Shown: piece after piece, positions 1-7,969 of the stretch
How the letters are laid out: each line of letters starts with the position of its first letter
Position numbering within the stretch: the first letter of the stretch is position 1
DNA from: Chloroflexia bacterium
GTDB lineage: Bacteria; Chloroflexota; Chloroflexia; Thermomicrobiales; UBA6265
NCBI GenBank assembly: GCA_013698305.1
Contig: JACCVC010000308.1
Span: 1 to 36,894, forward strand
Reading direction: 5' to 3'
DNA length: 36,894 nt
The notes under the pieces: model-generated
What the model saw: only the letters and a program-made list of their open reading frames with translations
Database searches by the model: none
Told to the model about the DNA's origin: nothing
Translations under genes and position numbers: made by a program

Positions 1-5
1 AAGGT

Positions 6-1922
6 TTACTCTCCGTCAATGAGGAGGAATGTTGTGGTGCCGTTGACTCCGTCCTCTTGCGTGGATACTGACGCGAGGCCGACGACGTTCGGATACGGAT
101 TCCCCGATGCCTCGGGAGTCGCCACCACGGGATTGAAGAAATCCTCGCACGCTTCGCCGTCAAAATCCTGGTCAAGCTGGAAATTCTCGAACTGGTCCTC
201 GTCGTAGGCTGCCTGGGCGTCTGTCTGCGTGGCATAGTCGCCGCACGAGGGATCAGCGTCGGTAATTCCGGCCCCGAAGGAACCTTCAAGTTGGCTTGCC
301 ATGGACAGCACAACAGGCAGATTGATGTAGGCCACGCTTCCGTAATCGGTCGGGAGCTGATCCATGACGGCAGTGAAATTGGCGTCCTGGGACAAGGGAA
401 ACTCAACAGCGCCCAGGTAGTCGTCCAGGCCGTTGCCTACCGAGATCACCAGCTCGCCGTCGACCACACCGAATTCCGCTCTGTCGGCCACGCCTGTTTC
501 GATGATATCGACCACGCTGACCTGTGAGCCATTGACGTCGCGGGTTTCGATGGCGCCCACGTCACCCATGCCGGCTCCGATGATGAAGGAAATCTTGGAT
601 AGCGCATCCTGGACTGGCACAGGATTGTCGAGCTCGGAGAACATGATCGCGTCGACCGCTGGGGGCGCGCTGCTGTCCATGACCGAGCCTTCCAGCGAAA
701 TCGCGAGACCGAACTCGCCCACCAACTGATCGACGAAGTCGGTCTTCAGATTGAACCCGAGCAATGATTCGGCGCTGGCGAAGTACTCTTCCGGACTGGT
801 GGGAGTTGCGCCGGCAACTGGCGTGGCCAGTGGATCCTCTCCGGCAACACCGCCCGCAAGGAGTAGCGCGAACGTGCTGACAAGACCGGTCGCGTCGATA
901 TTGCTGCCGTTGATGACCAGCAACGCGTTGGAATCAACCCGATCCAGGAACGACCCGTCGAGCGGTGTGATCTCCTCGAATGGAGTGGCATTGGCGATCG
1001 AGCGAGTTTCGAGCCGGAAGCCAGCTTCCTCGGCGGAAAAGCTGAAGGCCGTCCAGGCGTCGAGAGCGTCGAGCGCTCTCTGATCGACATTCCGGGTTAC
1101 TTCTGGCGACGACATTTTCAGCGCTTCGACTGCGGCAGGGCCATTGATGAAACCAAGCGCCAGGTGCTCGGCGGGGAGCATGCCCGTGAGGGACAGGAAG
1201 TTCCCGTTCGTGTCCAGAGCCGGCACGGCACCCGCGGCGGTATCGATGATCGGCTGGATGTCTTCCGCGTAGACTGCCTGAATGGCGTAGTCACCCACCA
1301 GCGCCACCGCGGAGGGCTCGGTGAAGTCGTCTCCGTCTTCCGGAATGTAGGACGTGATCATTACACCGTTGTATTCAGTCGTGGTCACGTCGCCACCGGA
1401 GAACTCGACGTTCATGTCGATGCTTTCCAAGAGTTCCTCGTACTCTTCCTGGACGTTGTCGCTGGTGATGATCAGCGCGTACCCACCGTCGTCAAGGTCC
1501 TGGGTTGCCGAAAGCGGATCGAGGGAGACCTCAGCGACGCTGACATCAGGCGTTTCCGGAATTGACGTGACCACAACGGCGATCTCCGCGCCTTCAGGAA
1601 CGTCCGATGACATGTCATCCATCATCATCTCGTCGCCGAACGTATCGGTGAGGCCGGAGCGCTCCAGCAACTCAGCGGTAAGCTGGGCCTGGGCCGACTC
1701 AAGATCAAAATTTGCGTAGGCGTAGAAAAGCGAGGTTTCGGGAACCACGCTCGCCAACTCCATCGCCCCAGACGACGATCCGGTCTGAGCCTGAACGCTT
1801 TGTGTCGGAGCAATGGCGAGGACGATCAAGGCGACGACCATGGCGAACGTCCAAAATCTGACTGGCAACGAAACTGGAGCACTTTGAACTCTGGCTGGGT
1901 ACATGTCTGAGTTCCTTTGCAT
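6..1922 (-). CDS. Exported DUF3352-family protein with excalibur-like insert
   Basis: Encodes about 638 residues. The reading frame stays open up to 2117, but ATG at 1922 is chosen because AAGGTGG lies 5 nt upstream and is followed by a classic signal peptide: basic N-terminus, then a hydrophobic stretch (FWTFAMVVALIVLAIAP) and a VQAQ cleavage region near residue 45. The mature part looks like DUF3352 (repeated 'VVPETSLFYAYANFD', 'ALVGDYAIQAVY' and 'FGLAISLEG' blocks), a family of exported proteins of unknown function common in Chloroflexota and cyanobacteria. Odd feature: near residues 559-597 there is a Cys-flanked acidic module with DQDFDGEACE, resembling the excalibur calcium-binding motif (DxDxDGxxCE), placed before the last DUF3352-like strands. 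A small hairpin (TGCGG/CCGCA, 1934-1947) abuts the ribosome binding site. Function is unknown; surface location is inferred. Confidence 0.8.
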   Translation of the reverse strand: MQRNSDMYPARVQSAPVSLPVRFWTFAMVVALIVLAIAPTQSVQAQTGSSSGAMELASVVPETSLFYAYANFDLESAQAQLTAELLERSGLTDTFGDEMMMDDMSSDVPEGAEIAVVVTSIPETPDVSVAEVSLDPLSATQDLDDGGYALIITSDNVQEEYEELLESIDMNVEFSGGDVTTTEYNGVMITSYIPEDGDDFTEPSAVALVGDYAIQAVYAEDIQPIIDTAAGAVPALDTNGNFLSLTGMLPAEHLALGFINGPAAVEALKMSSPEVTRNVDQRALDALDAWTAFSFSAEEAGFRLETRSIANATPFEEITPLDGSFLDRVDSNALLVINGSNIDATGLVSTFALLLAGGVAGEDPLATPVAGATPTSPEEYFASAESLLGFNLKTDFVDQLVGEFGLAISLEGSVMDSSAPPAVDAIMFSELDNPVPVQDALSKISFIIGAGMGDVGAIETRDVNGSQVSVVDIIETGVADRAEFGVVDGELVISVGNGLDDYLGAVEFPLSQDANFTAVMDQLPTDYGSVAYINLPVVLSMASQLEGSFGAGITDADPSCGDYATQTDAQAAYDEDQFENFQLDQDFDGEACEDFFNPVVATPEASGNPYPNVVGLASVSTQEDGVNGTTTFLLIDGE

Positions 1923-2028
1923 GGATGCCACCTTGCGGTGAACCGCAGTGGGCAAGTCGGTTGATTTGTACGATTGGGCCCCGGTCTGCGAAGGTGTGGC
2001 TCTGGTGTGCCTGTCATGCCAACTGAAG

Positions 2029-2181
2029 TCAGCGTGACCGATCGTCCTCTTGCTGGATATTGCTGTCGATACCGGTGGCGAGTGACAACACCATGATGAA
2101 TAGCGCGGCCATGACAATGCCCACCGCGACTATGAACCCGAGCGTCAACGCCGAACTCACCAATTCACTCAGAATATCCAT
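2029..2181 (-). CDS. Small single-pass membrane protein (50 aa)
   Basis: A 50-codon gene. ATG at 2181 has a strong ribosome binding site (AGGTGGAG, 7 nt away), which favours it over upstream in-frame starts at 2271 and 2217. The product is one hydrophobic helix (residues about 10-35, GFIVAVGIVMAALFIMVLSLA) with a short acidic N-terminus and a charged C-terminal tail ending QQEDDRSR. It lies between clpB and the DUF3352 gene on the same strand. I recognise no family; a small membrane-anchored regulatory or stress peptide is possible but not shown. Stop TGA occupies 2029-2031. Confidence 0.55.
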   Translation of the reverse strand: MDILSELVSSALTLGFIVAVGIVMAALFIMVLSLATGIDSNIQQEDDRSR

Positions 2182-2277
2182 GGATTCGCTCCACCTGACG
2201 ATCCGATGATCGGCCATCGACCTGACCGATCCATACGCTGAGTATAGACCTTTCGTCGACGATCCGGACACGAGACA

Positions 2278-2309
2278 AGGTATCTGAACACAATCCTGTC
2301 CAGATACCT
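2278..2309. repeat. Inverted repeat after clpB
   Basis: Perfect 9-bp arms AGGTATCTG (2278-2286) and CAGATACCT (2301-2309) separated by 14 nt, starting 22 nt beyond the clpB stop codon. Read on the minus strand it would form a hairpin at the end of the clpB transcript, but it lacks a U-run (TTGTCTCG follows), so it is not a textbook intrinsic terminator. It also lies about 100 nt upstream of the 50-aa membrane protein gene and could be an operator for it. Confidence 0.45.
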
Positions 2310-2331
2310 CGTCGAACGAATCGTGGGTTGT

Positions 2332-4941
2332 CTACGCCACGACCTCAGCCGCGGAGAGCTGACCCTGAATGACGAACTCTCCGTTCTCGACCGACAATTC
2401 GACATCCTCGCCCTCCCGAATCTGCCCGCTCAGGAGTCTGAGCGCCAACGGGTCGAGCAGGCGCTTTTGGATGACCCGCTTGAGCGGGCGGGCGCCATAG
2501 GCAGGTTCATACCCCAACGTGATGAGCAGCTCACGAGCTTCGAGGGTGGGGTGCAGCCTCATCCCTCGCTGCGCAAGCCGGCTCGAAAGATCGTCCAACT
2601 GTAGGTCGACGATCTCGCCAATCTGATCGCGCGAGAGTTGGGTAAAGATGATCGTCTCGTCGACGCGGTTGAGAAACTCGGGACGGAAGTTGGCCCGCAG
2701 CGCGTCCATCACCTTGGCCCTGATCTCGGGGACATTTGATTCGTTCATTCCCAGAATCGCCTGTGACCCGAGATTGCTGGTCATGATCACCACCGTGTTG
2801 CGGAAGTCGACCACCCTGCCCTGGCCGTCGGTAAGACGTCCATCATCCAGCACCTGGAGCAGGATGTTGAACACGTCGGGATGTGCCTTCTCGATCTCGT
2901 CGAACAGGATCACGCTGTACGGGCGGCGCCGGATCGCTTCGGAGAGTTGTCCGCCTTCGTCGTACCCGACGTAACCCGGAGGCGCGCCAATGAGGCGGCT
3001 GACGGCATGCTTCTCCATGTACTCCGACATGTCGATGCGGATCATTGCGCCTTCGCTGTCGAACATGAACTCCGCCAGCGCTCGCGCCAACTCGGTCTTG
3101 CCAACGCCGGTTGGACCAAGAAAGATAAAGCTGCCAAGCGGCCGGTTGGGATCGGACAACCCGGCTCGGGATCGGCGAATCGCGTCTGACACTGCCTGGA
3201 TTGCCTCGTCCTGCCCGATGACCCGCCCGTGGAGGCGAGTTTCCATCTGGATCAGTTTTTCGATCTCGCCTTCCATCAGGCGGCTGACCGGAATGCCGGT
3301 CCAACGGCTGACCACGTCGGCTATATCGTCGCTGTCGACCTCTTCCTTGAGGAGCTTGCCGCTGGTTTGGAGCCTGGCGAGCTTTTCCTCCTCCTGCTGC
3401 AAGCGTGCGTCGAGCTCCTTGGCACGGCCATACTGGAGCTCAGCCGCCTTGTTGTAGTCGTAGGCTCGCTGCGCCTGTTCGATCTCCACCCGCAGGTGGT
3501 CCATCTCGTCCCGTAGCTCGGAGATGCTGTTGATTGCCTGACGCTCCTGGTCCCACTTCGAGCGAAGAGCGTCTCGACGCTCCTTGCGATTGGCAAGCTC
3601 CTCCTCAAGGGCCTGGAGGCGGAGGATGGAGTTGGGGTCGGACTCTTTCAGCAGGGCCTCGCGCTCGATCTCGAGCTGCATGATCCGCCGCTCGGCTTCA
3701 TCCAGCTCGACCGGCATCGAGGTGATTTCCATCCGCAGGCGGGAGGCAGCTTCGTCGACGAGGTCGATGGCCTTGTCCGGCAGGAACCGGTCGGAGATGT
3801 AGCGGTCCGACAGGGTTGCCGCGGCGACCAGCGCCGTGTCGAGAATCTTCACCTTGTGGTGGACTTCATATCGGTCGCGCAGGCCGCGGAGGATGGAGAT
3901 CGTGTCTTCCACGCTGGGCTCGCCGACCTGAACCGGCTGGAACCGTCGCTCCAATGCGGCGTCCTTCTCGATGTGCTTGCGGTATTCGTCCAGCGTGGTC
4001 GCGCCGATGGCGTGCAGCTCGCCACGCGCCAGCATCGGCTTGAGCATGTTGGAGGCATCCATCGCTCCTTCGGCAGCGCCCGCGCCCACGACGGTGTGAA
4101 GCTCGTCGATGAAGAGAATGACCTGACCCGCCGCGGACTGAACTTCCTTCAACACCGCCTTGAGGCGCTCCTCGAACTCACCACGGAACTTGGCGCCGGC
4201 GATCAGCGCGCCCAGGTCGAGGGAGACAATGCGCTTGTCCTTGAGCCCCTCCGGAACATCGCCACGAATGATGCGCTGCGCGAGTCCTTCGGCGATCGCT
4301 GTCTTGCCGACGCCGGGTTCACCGATAAGGACAGGGTTGTTTTTGGTTCTGCGTGAGAGCACCTGGATGACCCGGCGGATCTCGTCGTCCCGGCCGATAA
4401 CCGGGTCGAGTTTGCCGTCCCTCGCAAGGTCGGTGAGGTCGCGTCCATATTTCTCCAACGCCTGGTAGGTGGTCTCAGGGTTCTCGTTGGTCACGCGCTG
4501 ATTGCCCCGGATCTCCGTCAGCGCGCCGTATACCCGGTCCTTGCTGATCCCGTGGCGAGAGAGCACGGACGCGGCAGCGGTACGCTCACCCGCCAGAATG
4601 CCCAGGAAAAGATGCTCTGTGCTCAGGTACTCATCACCGAACTGCCCAGCCTCCGTCTCAGCGACCTGGAGCGCCTGTCTGAGCGCAGAACTCACGACCG
4701 CTTCCGCGCTGAACTGAAGCTTCGGCGCACGGTCGACGAGACCTTTTGCCTCGCTCAACAGCTTCGACGGCTCGACGTCAAGCCGCAGAAGGATCTGAGG
4801 GACGATGCCGTCCTCCTGATCGATCAGGGAAACCAGAAGCGCTTCGGGCTCATACTGCGCCAGTGACTTCTGCTGGGTGAGTTGCTGGCCGGCAACAATG
4901 GCCTGCCGGGCCTTATCGGTATAATTCTGGTTGGATGCCAT
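2332..4941 (-). CDS. clpB: Chaperone ClpB (AAA+ disaggregase)
   Basis: 869 residues, the usual ClpB length. ATG at 4941 follows AGGAG at 10 nt; the next upstream in-frame ATG (5013) adds a non-family extension. Order of domains: N-terminal Clp repeat domain (about 1-145), first AAA+ module with Walker A GEPGVGKT (about 207-214) and Walker B ILFIDE, a long coiled-coil middle domain (about 400-530, rich in E/R/Q), second AAA+ module with Walker A GPTGVGKT and Walker B VILFDE, and a C-terminal D2 small domain. The middle domain distinguishes it from ClpA/ClpC. It rescues aggregated proteins with DnaK in the cytoplasm. hspR lies 84 nt upstream on the same strand, so the two are likely one heat-shock operon transcribed from the hspR promoter. 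Confidence 0.97.
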   Translation of the reverse strand: MASNQNYTDKARQAIVAGQQLTQQKSLAQYEPEALLVSLIDQEDGIVPQILLRLDVEPSKLLSEAKGLVDRAPKLQFSAEAVVSSALRQALQVAETEAGQFGDEYLSTEHLFLGILAGERTAAASVLSRHGISKDRVYGALTEIRGNQRVTNENPETTYQALEKYGRDLTDLARDGKLDPVIGRDDEIRRVIQVLSRRTKNNPVLIGEPGVGKTAIAEGLAQRIIRGDVPEGLKDKRIVSLDLGALIAGAKFRGEFEERLKAVLKEVQSAAGQVILFIDELHTVVGAGAAEGAMDASNMLKPMLARGELHAIGATTLDEYRKHIEKDAALERRFQPVQVGEPSVEDTISILRGLRDRYEVHHKVKILDTALVAAATLSDRYISDRFLPDKAIDLVDEAASRLRMEITSMPVELDEAERRIMQLEIEREALLKESDPNSILRLQALEEELANRKERRDALRSKWDQERQAINSISELRDEMDHLRVEIEQAQRAYDYNKAAELQYGRAKELDARLQQEEEKLARLQTSGKLLKEEVDSDDIADVVSRWTGIPVSRLMEGEIEKLIQMETRLHGRVIGQDEAIQAVSDAIRRSRAGLSDPNRPLGSFIFLGPTGVGKTELARALAEFMFDSEGAMIRIDMSEYMEKHAVSRLIGAPPGYVGYDEGGQLSEAIRRRPYSVILFDEIEKAHPDVFNILLQVLDDGRLTDGQGRVVDFRNTVVIMTSNLGSQAILGMNESNVPEIRAKVMDALRANFRPEFLNRVDETIIFTQLSRDQIGEIVDLQLDDLSSRLAQRGMRLHPTLEARELLITLGYEPAYGARPLKRVIQKRLLDPLALRLLSGQIREGEDVELSVENGEFVIQGQLSAAEVVA

Positions 4942-5025
4942 AGTATGGATTCTCCTGTAATGAATGTGCGCCGTATGTCCACTTCCATTGTGCGTCAAGA
5001 AGGTTGCTGGCACATTTAGGTGGGA

Positions 5026-5400
5026 TTATGGCCGTCGAGAGTCTCGCACCTGTTGCTGGTCGAGGTATCCGAGCTTTATCAGCACGTCATCGATCTCCGC
5101 GACCCACGATTTCGCCGAAGGTGATCTCTGCAGATTGAGCCGCAGGGCACGAAGCGCGTAAGTCAACTCGAGCACAATCTGCACGCCGGCAAGATTGAGA
5201 CCCCGCTGTTCGACCAGGTACTTGACCTGTCGCAAGCGCTCAATGTCCTCGTCAGAATAGAGGCGAAGATTGCCCGACGTGCGTGAGGGAGCGATCAAGC
5301 CCTCACGCTCGTATTTTCGCAAGGTCTGCGGATGCATCTCCACCAACCTGGCGGCAACGCTGATAACAAACAGCGGTTCTGAGTATCCCGGGCTCATCAT
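5026..5400 (-). CDS. hspR: MerR-family heat-shock repressor HspR
   Basis: 124 residues. The reading frame extends to 5571, but the promoter at 5434-5462 lies inside that extension, so the start is the ATG at 5400 (or the adjacent ATG at 5397), preceded by GGAGGGAG. The protein has a MerR winged helix: FVISVAARLVEMHPQTLRKYEREGLI, then SGNLRLYSDEDIERLRQVKYL and the HspR-typical LNLAGVQIVLEL. HspR represses chaperone genes by binding HAIR elements, with DnaK as co-repressor in actinobacteria. A HAIR-like repeat overlaps the -35 box of its own promoter, and clpB follows directly, so autoregulated control of hspR-clpB is the simplest reading. The weak ends differ from family members, which is normal. 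Confidence 0.9.
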   Translation of the reverse strand: MMSPGYSEPLFVISVAARLVEMHPQTLRKYEREGLIAPSRTSGNLRLYSDEDIERLRQVKYLVEQRGLNLAGVQIVLELTYALRALRLNLQRSPSAKSWVAEIDDVLIKLGYLDQQQVRDSRRP

Positions 5401-5433
5401 CGCAAGGCTCCCTCCGTCAATACGTATAGTCGA

Positions 5434-5462
5434 ATAATACTTCTTGATACGATTCATGTCAA
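5434..5462 (-). promoter_or_regulatory. Sigma70-type promoter of hspR-clpB
   Basis: On the minus strand a perfect -35 TTGACA (5457-5462) is separated by exactly 17 nt from -10 TATTAT (5434-5439, 5 of 6 consensus). Transcription would start near 5427, giving a leader of about 27 nt with the GGAGG ribosome binding site before the ATG at 5400. Confidence 0.75.
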
Positions 5463-5463
5463 C
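5443..5463. promoter_or_regulatory. HAIR-like operator (candidate HspR site)
   Basis: On the plus strand CTTGATA (5443-5449), 7 nt, TGTCAAC (5457-5463). The HAIR consensus is CTTGAGT-N7-ACTCAAG; the core TTGA/TCAA and the 7-nt spacing match, the outer positions are imperfect. The right arm is the -35 box itself and the left arm lies in the promoter spacer, so binding would block RNA polymerase. Confidence 0.55.
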
Positions 5464-5592
5464 TTTTGGCCTTCCGAGGATCGGTTCCAACCAACCTGCG
5501 CGGTTACGGTTGAGCCGAAGGCGCCGGTGGTGGATAATCGCGACACGCGATGCCCGTCGATTCGCTTTCACGCATGAGGAGAAGAGCGCATC

Positions 5593-6240
5593 TTGGCTAA
5601 CCTGATCACTGTGGCGCGCCTCGTTCTACTCTTCTTCGTGATCTGGCTCATCTACGTTGGCAATGCACGAGTGGTGACTGCCTGCATGGTGTTGATTGCG
5701 CTCGTATTTGCGAGCGATGGTCTCGACGGATGGGTGGCCCGCAAGCGAAACTCGACTTCCTCGTTCGGGGCGGTATTCGATATTATGGGTGACAGGATCG
5801 TAGAAAATGCGCTCTGGGTTATATTCGCCGATCTCGACCTGATTCCGGTGTGGATTCCATTGCTGGTATTGACTCGAGGCTTCATTGTGGATGGACTGCG
5901 ATCGCTGTCCTACTCCGACGGCATGACGCCATTCGGTGAAAACAACATGATGCGGTCCGTCTTCACCGAATGGCTCACTGCTGGGAGGTTTATGCGAGGC
6001 TTCTTTGGTTGGGCCAAGGCAGCAGGCTTCGTGTTTCTGACCGGGCTGGCCGGGTATGAACGGCTGGACACCACCGATACGCTGCTCGGCGAGTTATATA
6101 CAAAGGACTGGTACATCTTGTTCGGGTGGGCGCTGGTGTGGTCGGCGGTGGCGTTGACAATCGTGCGTGGAATTCCGGTGATGATCGACGCGGTGGGATA
6201 CTTCAAGGAAACCAATGGCAACCCGACCTCGAGCAGATGA
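5593..6240 (+). CDS. CDP-alcohol phosphatidyltransferase (PgsA-like)
   Basis: 215 residues starting at TTG 5593 (GAGGAG about 11 nt upstream); the resulting N-terminus NLITVARL is the usual start of this family. All eight residues of the CDP-alcohol phosphotransferase signature are present: D42, D45-G46, A49-R50, G59, D63, D67. Several hydrophobic helices make it an integral membrane enzyme. The family transfers a phosphatidyl group from a CDP-activated lipid to an alcohol such as glycerol-3-phosphate or inositol; the acceptor cannot be read from the sequence. The stop overlaps the next gene by 26 nt, indicating coupling with an acyltransferase. This order recalls the actinobacterial PI synthase-PatA pair, so an inositol lipid role is possible. 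Confidence 0.85.
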   Translation: MANLITVARLVLLFFVIWLIYVGNARVVTACMVLIALVFASDGLDGWVARKRNSTSSFGAVFDIMGDRIVENALWVIFADLDLIPVWIPLLVLTRGFIVDGLRSLSYSDGMTPFGENNMMRSVFTEWLTAGRFMRGFFGWAKAAGFVFLTGLAGYERLDTTDTLLGELYTKDWYILFGWALVWSAVALTIVRGIPVMIDAVGYFKETNGNPTSSR

Positions 6241-7366
6241 AGACGCAAGCGTTCAGGAGGCAGACAGCGCTGCGTCCGAGGATCCGACTCCGCGCATCAA
6301 GTTCAGACCCCAATTCCGCAAGGAAGAGCGTCGCGAATTCCGGTATTGGCTGAGCATCGCCATTGCCGTGTTCTTCTCCTGGGCGTTTTGGCTGATACCG
6401 GGGCCAGTTCGCGGATGGTTCGCCGATCGGTGCGGCGACATGTTTTATCGGAGCAGCAAGACCTACCCGGACAACGTAGGTTCCAATGTCGAAACAGTCA
6501 TGCTGCATGCCGGTACGAATCAGGATCGGGAGATCATCGTTCGGTCAGTTTTTCGAAACTCCGCACGCAACTTCATGGACCTGATCACGATGCCGCGACA
6601 ATCGAACAAGGCTTTTCTCAATTCGGTGAGGCTGGTCTCTGGAAGCTGGGCTACCCTCGATGAGGCGATCGCAGCAGGAAAGGGCGGCATCCTGTTTACC
6701 GGGCACGTCGGCTGCTTCGACTTTATCGGCCAGGCGATCTCCGCACGAGGGTACAAGCTGACGGTGGTGACTGGGCGCACGACTTCGCGGTTCATCTTCG
6801 ACGGCGTCACCTACCTGAGGGGCGCGCGAGGCGCGACGATGGTAGAGCCGACACCCTCTGGCGTTCGGAGCGTGGTGAAGGCATTGAGGCGCAACGAGTT
6901 CGCCGTCTTCGTTACCGACCGAGACTTTTTTCAGAACGGCATGGATGCCACGTTCATGGGGGTAGACACCACGCTCCCACCGGGCGCAATCAGGATCGCG
7001 AGGGAAACCGGAGCGCCGCTTATCTCGATCTTCACTCGCCGGGTGAAATCGGGTCATGAGCTAAGAATCGGTCAGCCATTCCATGTGCGAAAAACGGACG
7101 ACATGCAGGCCGATCTGGCAGAAGGGATGAAATCCCTGGTGGCGGAACTGGAGTCGGGGATCAGCGCCTCACTGGATCAGTGGGCCATGTTTCAGCGGGT
7201 GTGGAGCGATGTCGATCGGGTGCCGATCCGAGTGTTCCCAGTCGGCTCGCCGCTCGAAAGCGAACTGCTGGAGCGGGTAGCGTCGGCCCTGCCTGAACGG
7301 GAAACTCGTCCCGCAAAACGTGAACACCAGTCATCCGTCACGTCCACCGACGATGTAAAGAGCTAG
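6215..7366 (+). CDS. LpxL/PatA-type lysophospholipid acyltransferase
   Basis: 383 residues; ATG 6215 preceded by AAGGA. A hydrophilic N-terminus of about 40 residues is followed by one membrane anchor (about 45-62). The catalytic HX4D motif of the LpxL/HtrB/PatA superfamily is visible as HVGCFD (H164, D169), and a second conserved block reads FVTDRDFFQNGMDATFMG, comparable with the 'D-R-D' and 'F-F-G' blocks of the family. It would acylate a glycolipid or lysophospholipid at the inner membrane face. It overlaps the preceding CDP-alcohol phosphatidyltransferase gene by 26 nt, so the two likely act in one lipid pathway; no PimA-like mannosyltransferase follows. Its stop overlaps the stop of convergent yajQ within CTAG. 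Substrate is not determinable here. Confidence 0.82.
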   Translation: MATRPRADEDASVQEADSAASEDPTPRIKFRPQFRKEERREFRYWLSIAIAVFFSWAFWLIPGPVRGWFADRCGDMFYRSSKTYPDNVGSNVETVMLHAGTNQDREIIVRSVFRNSARNFMDLITMPRQSNKAFLNSVRLVSGSWATLDEAIAAGKGGILFTGHVGCFDFIGQAISARGYKLTVVTGRTTSRFIFDGVTYLRGARGATMVEPTPSGVRSVVKALRRNEFAVFVTDRDFFQNGMDATFMGVDTTLPPGAIRIARETGAPLISIFTRRVKSGHELRIGQPFHVRKTDDMQADLAEGMKSLVAELESGISASLDQWAMFQRVWSDVDRVPIRVFPVGSPLESELLERVASALPERETRPAKREHQSSVTSTDDVKS

Positions 7367-7854
7367 CGATAGTTCACGAACTGCAATGCTACCGGCCAGT
7401 CGCCCGACTTGAGTTCCTGGATGACTTCTTGTAGTTCGTCGCGGCTTTTGGCCTGCACCCGGATGGTGTCTGCCTGGATCTGCGGCTTCGCTTTCTTGAA
7501 GGTGTCCCGGATGTGTTTGGATATCTGCTTGGCGATGTCGTCCGGAATGCCTTCCTTGAGTTTCACGACCTGGCGATAGCGGGCGCCGGAGGCTTCCTCC
7601 TCTGTCTGGTAGTCGAGGATCTTGAGCGAGAGCTTTCGACCAATGAGCTTGGACTCGATGATGTCCTTGACCGCGCCCAGGCTGTACTCGGACTGCGTGG
7701 TTATCGTAAACTGATTGTCGGATTCATCGATCTCCGTGTTGGTATCCTTGAGGTCAAACCTCGTACGAATCTCGCGCCCCGCCTGGTCGAGCGCGTTGCG
7801 GAGTTCCTGCTGGTCGAAGCGTGAGACAATGTCAAAAGATGCTGCGCTGGCCAT
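7363..7854 (-). CDS. yajQ: YajQ-family cyclic-di-GMP/nucleotide-binding protein
   Basis: 163 residues, exactly the family length. Start ATG 7854 with AAGGATGG nearby; the protein opens with ASFDIVSRFDQQELRNALDQAGREI, the standard YajQ N-terminus, and ends QFVNYR, the standard C-terminus (NFR/NYR). KLKEGIPDDIAKQISKHIRDTFKKAKPQIQADTIRV is the typical second half. YajQ proteins have two ferredoxin-like folds; some homologues bind cyclic-di-GMP and modulate transcription, others are reported to bind RNA or nucleotides. It is monocistronic here, convergent with the acyltransferase gene (4-nt overlap). Regulation is not evident. Confidence 0.95.
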   Translation of the reverse strand: MASAASFDIVSRFDQQELRNALDQAGREIRTRFDLKDTNTEIDESDNQFTITTQSEYSLGAVKDIIESKLIGRKLSLKILDYQTEEEASGARYRQVVKLKEGIPDDIAKQISKHIRDTFKKAKPQIQADTIRVQAKSRDELQEVIQELKSGDWPVALQFVNYR

Positions 7855-7969
7855 TAATCCATCCTTTTGTACGAGATCCACCGCATTTCCCGGAGTGTAT
7901 ACCACAGGTGAGGGAGCCATGTCGGAGACGAGTGCTTGATGCCTGGCTTGCAGGGGATGAAACTATCAG

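Noticed and set aside
5401-5571. Longer hspR start at 5571
   Set aside because: The region holds the hspR promoter and its translation is basic and not HspR-like.
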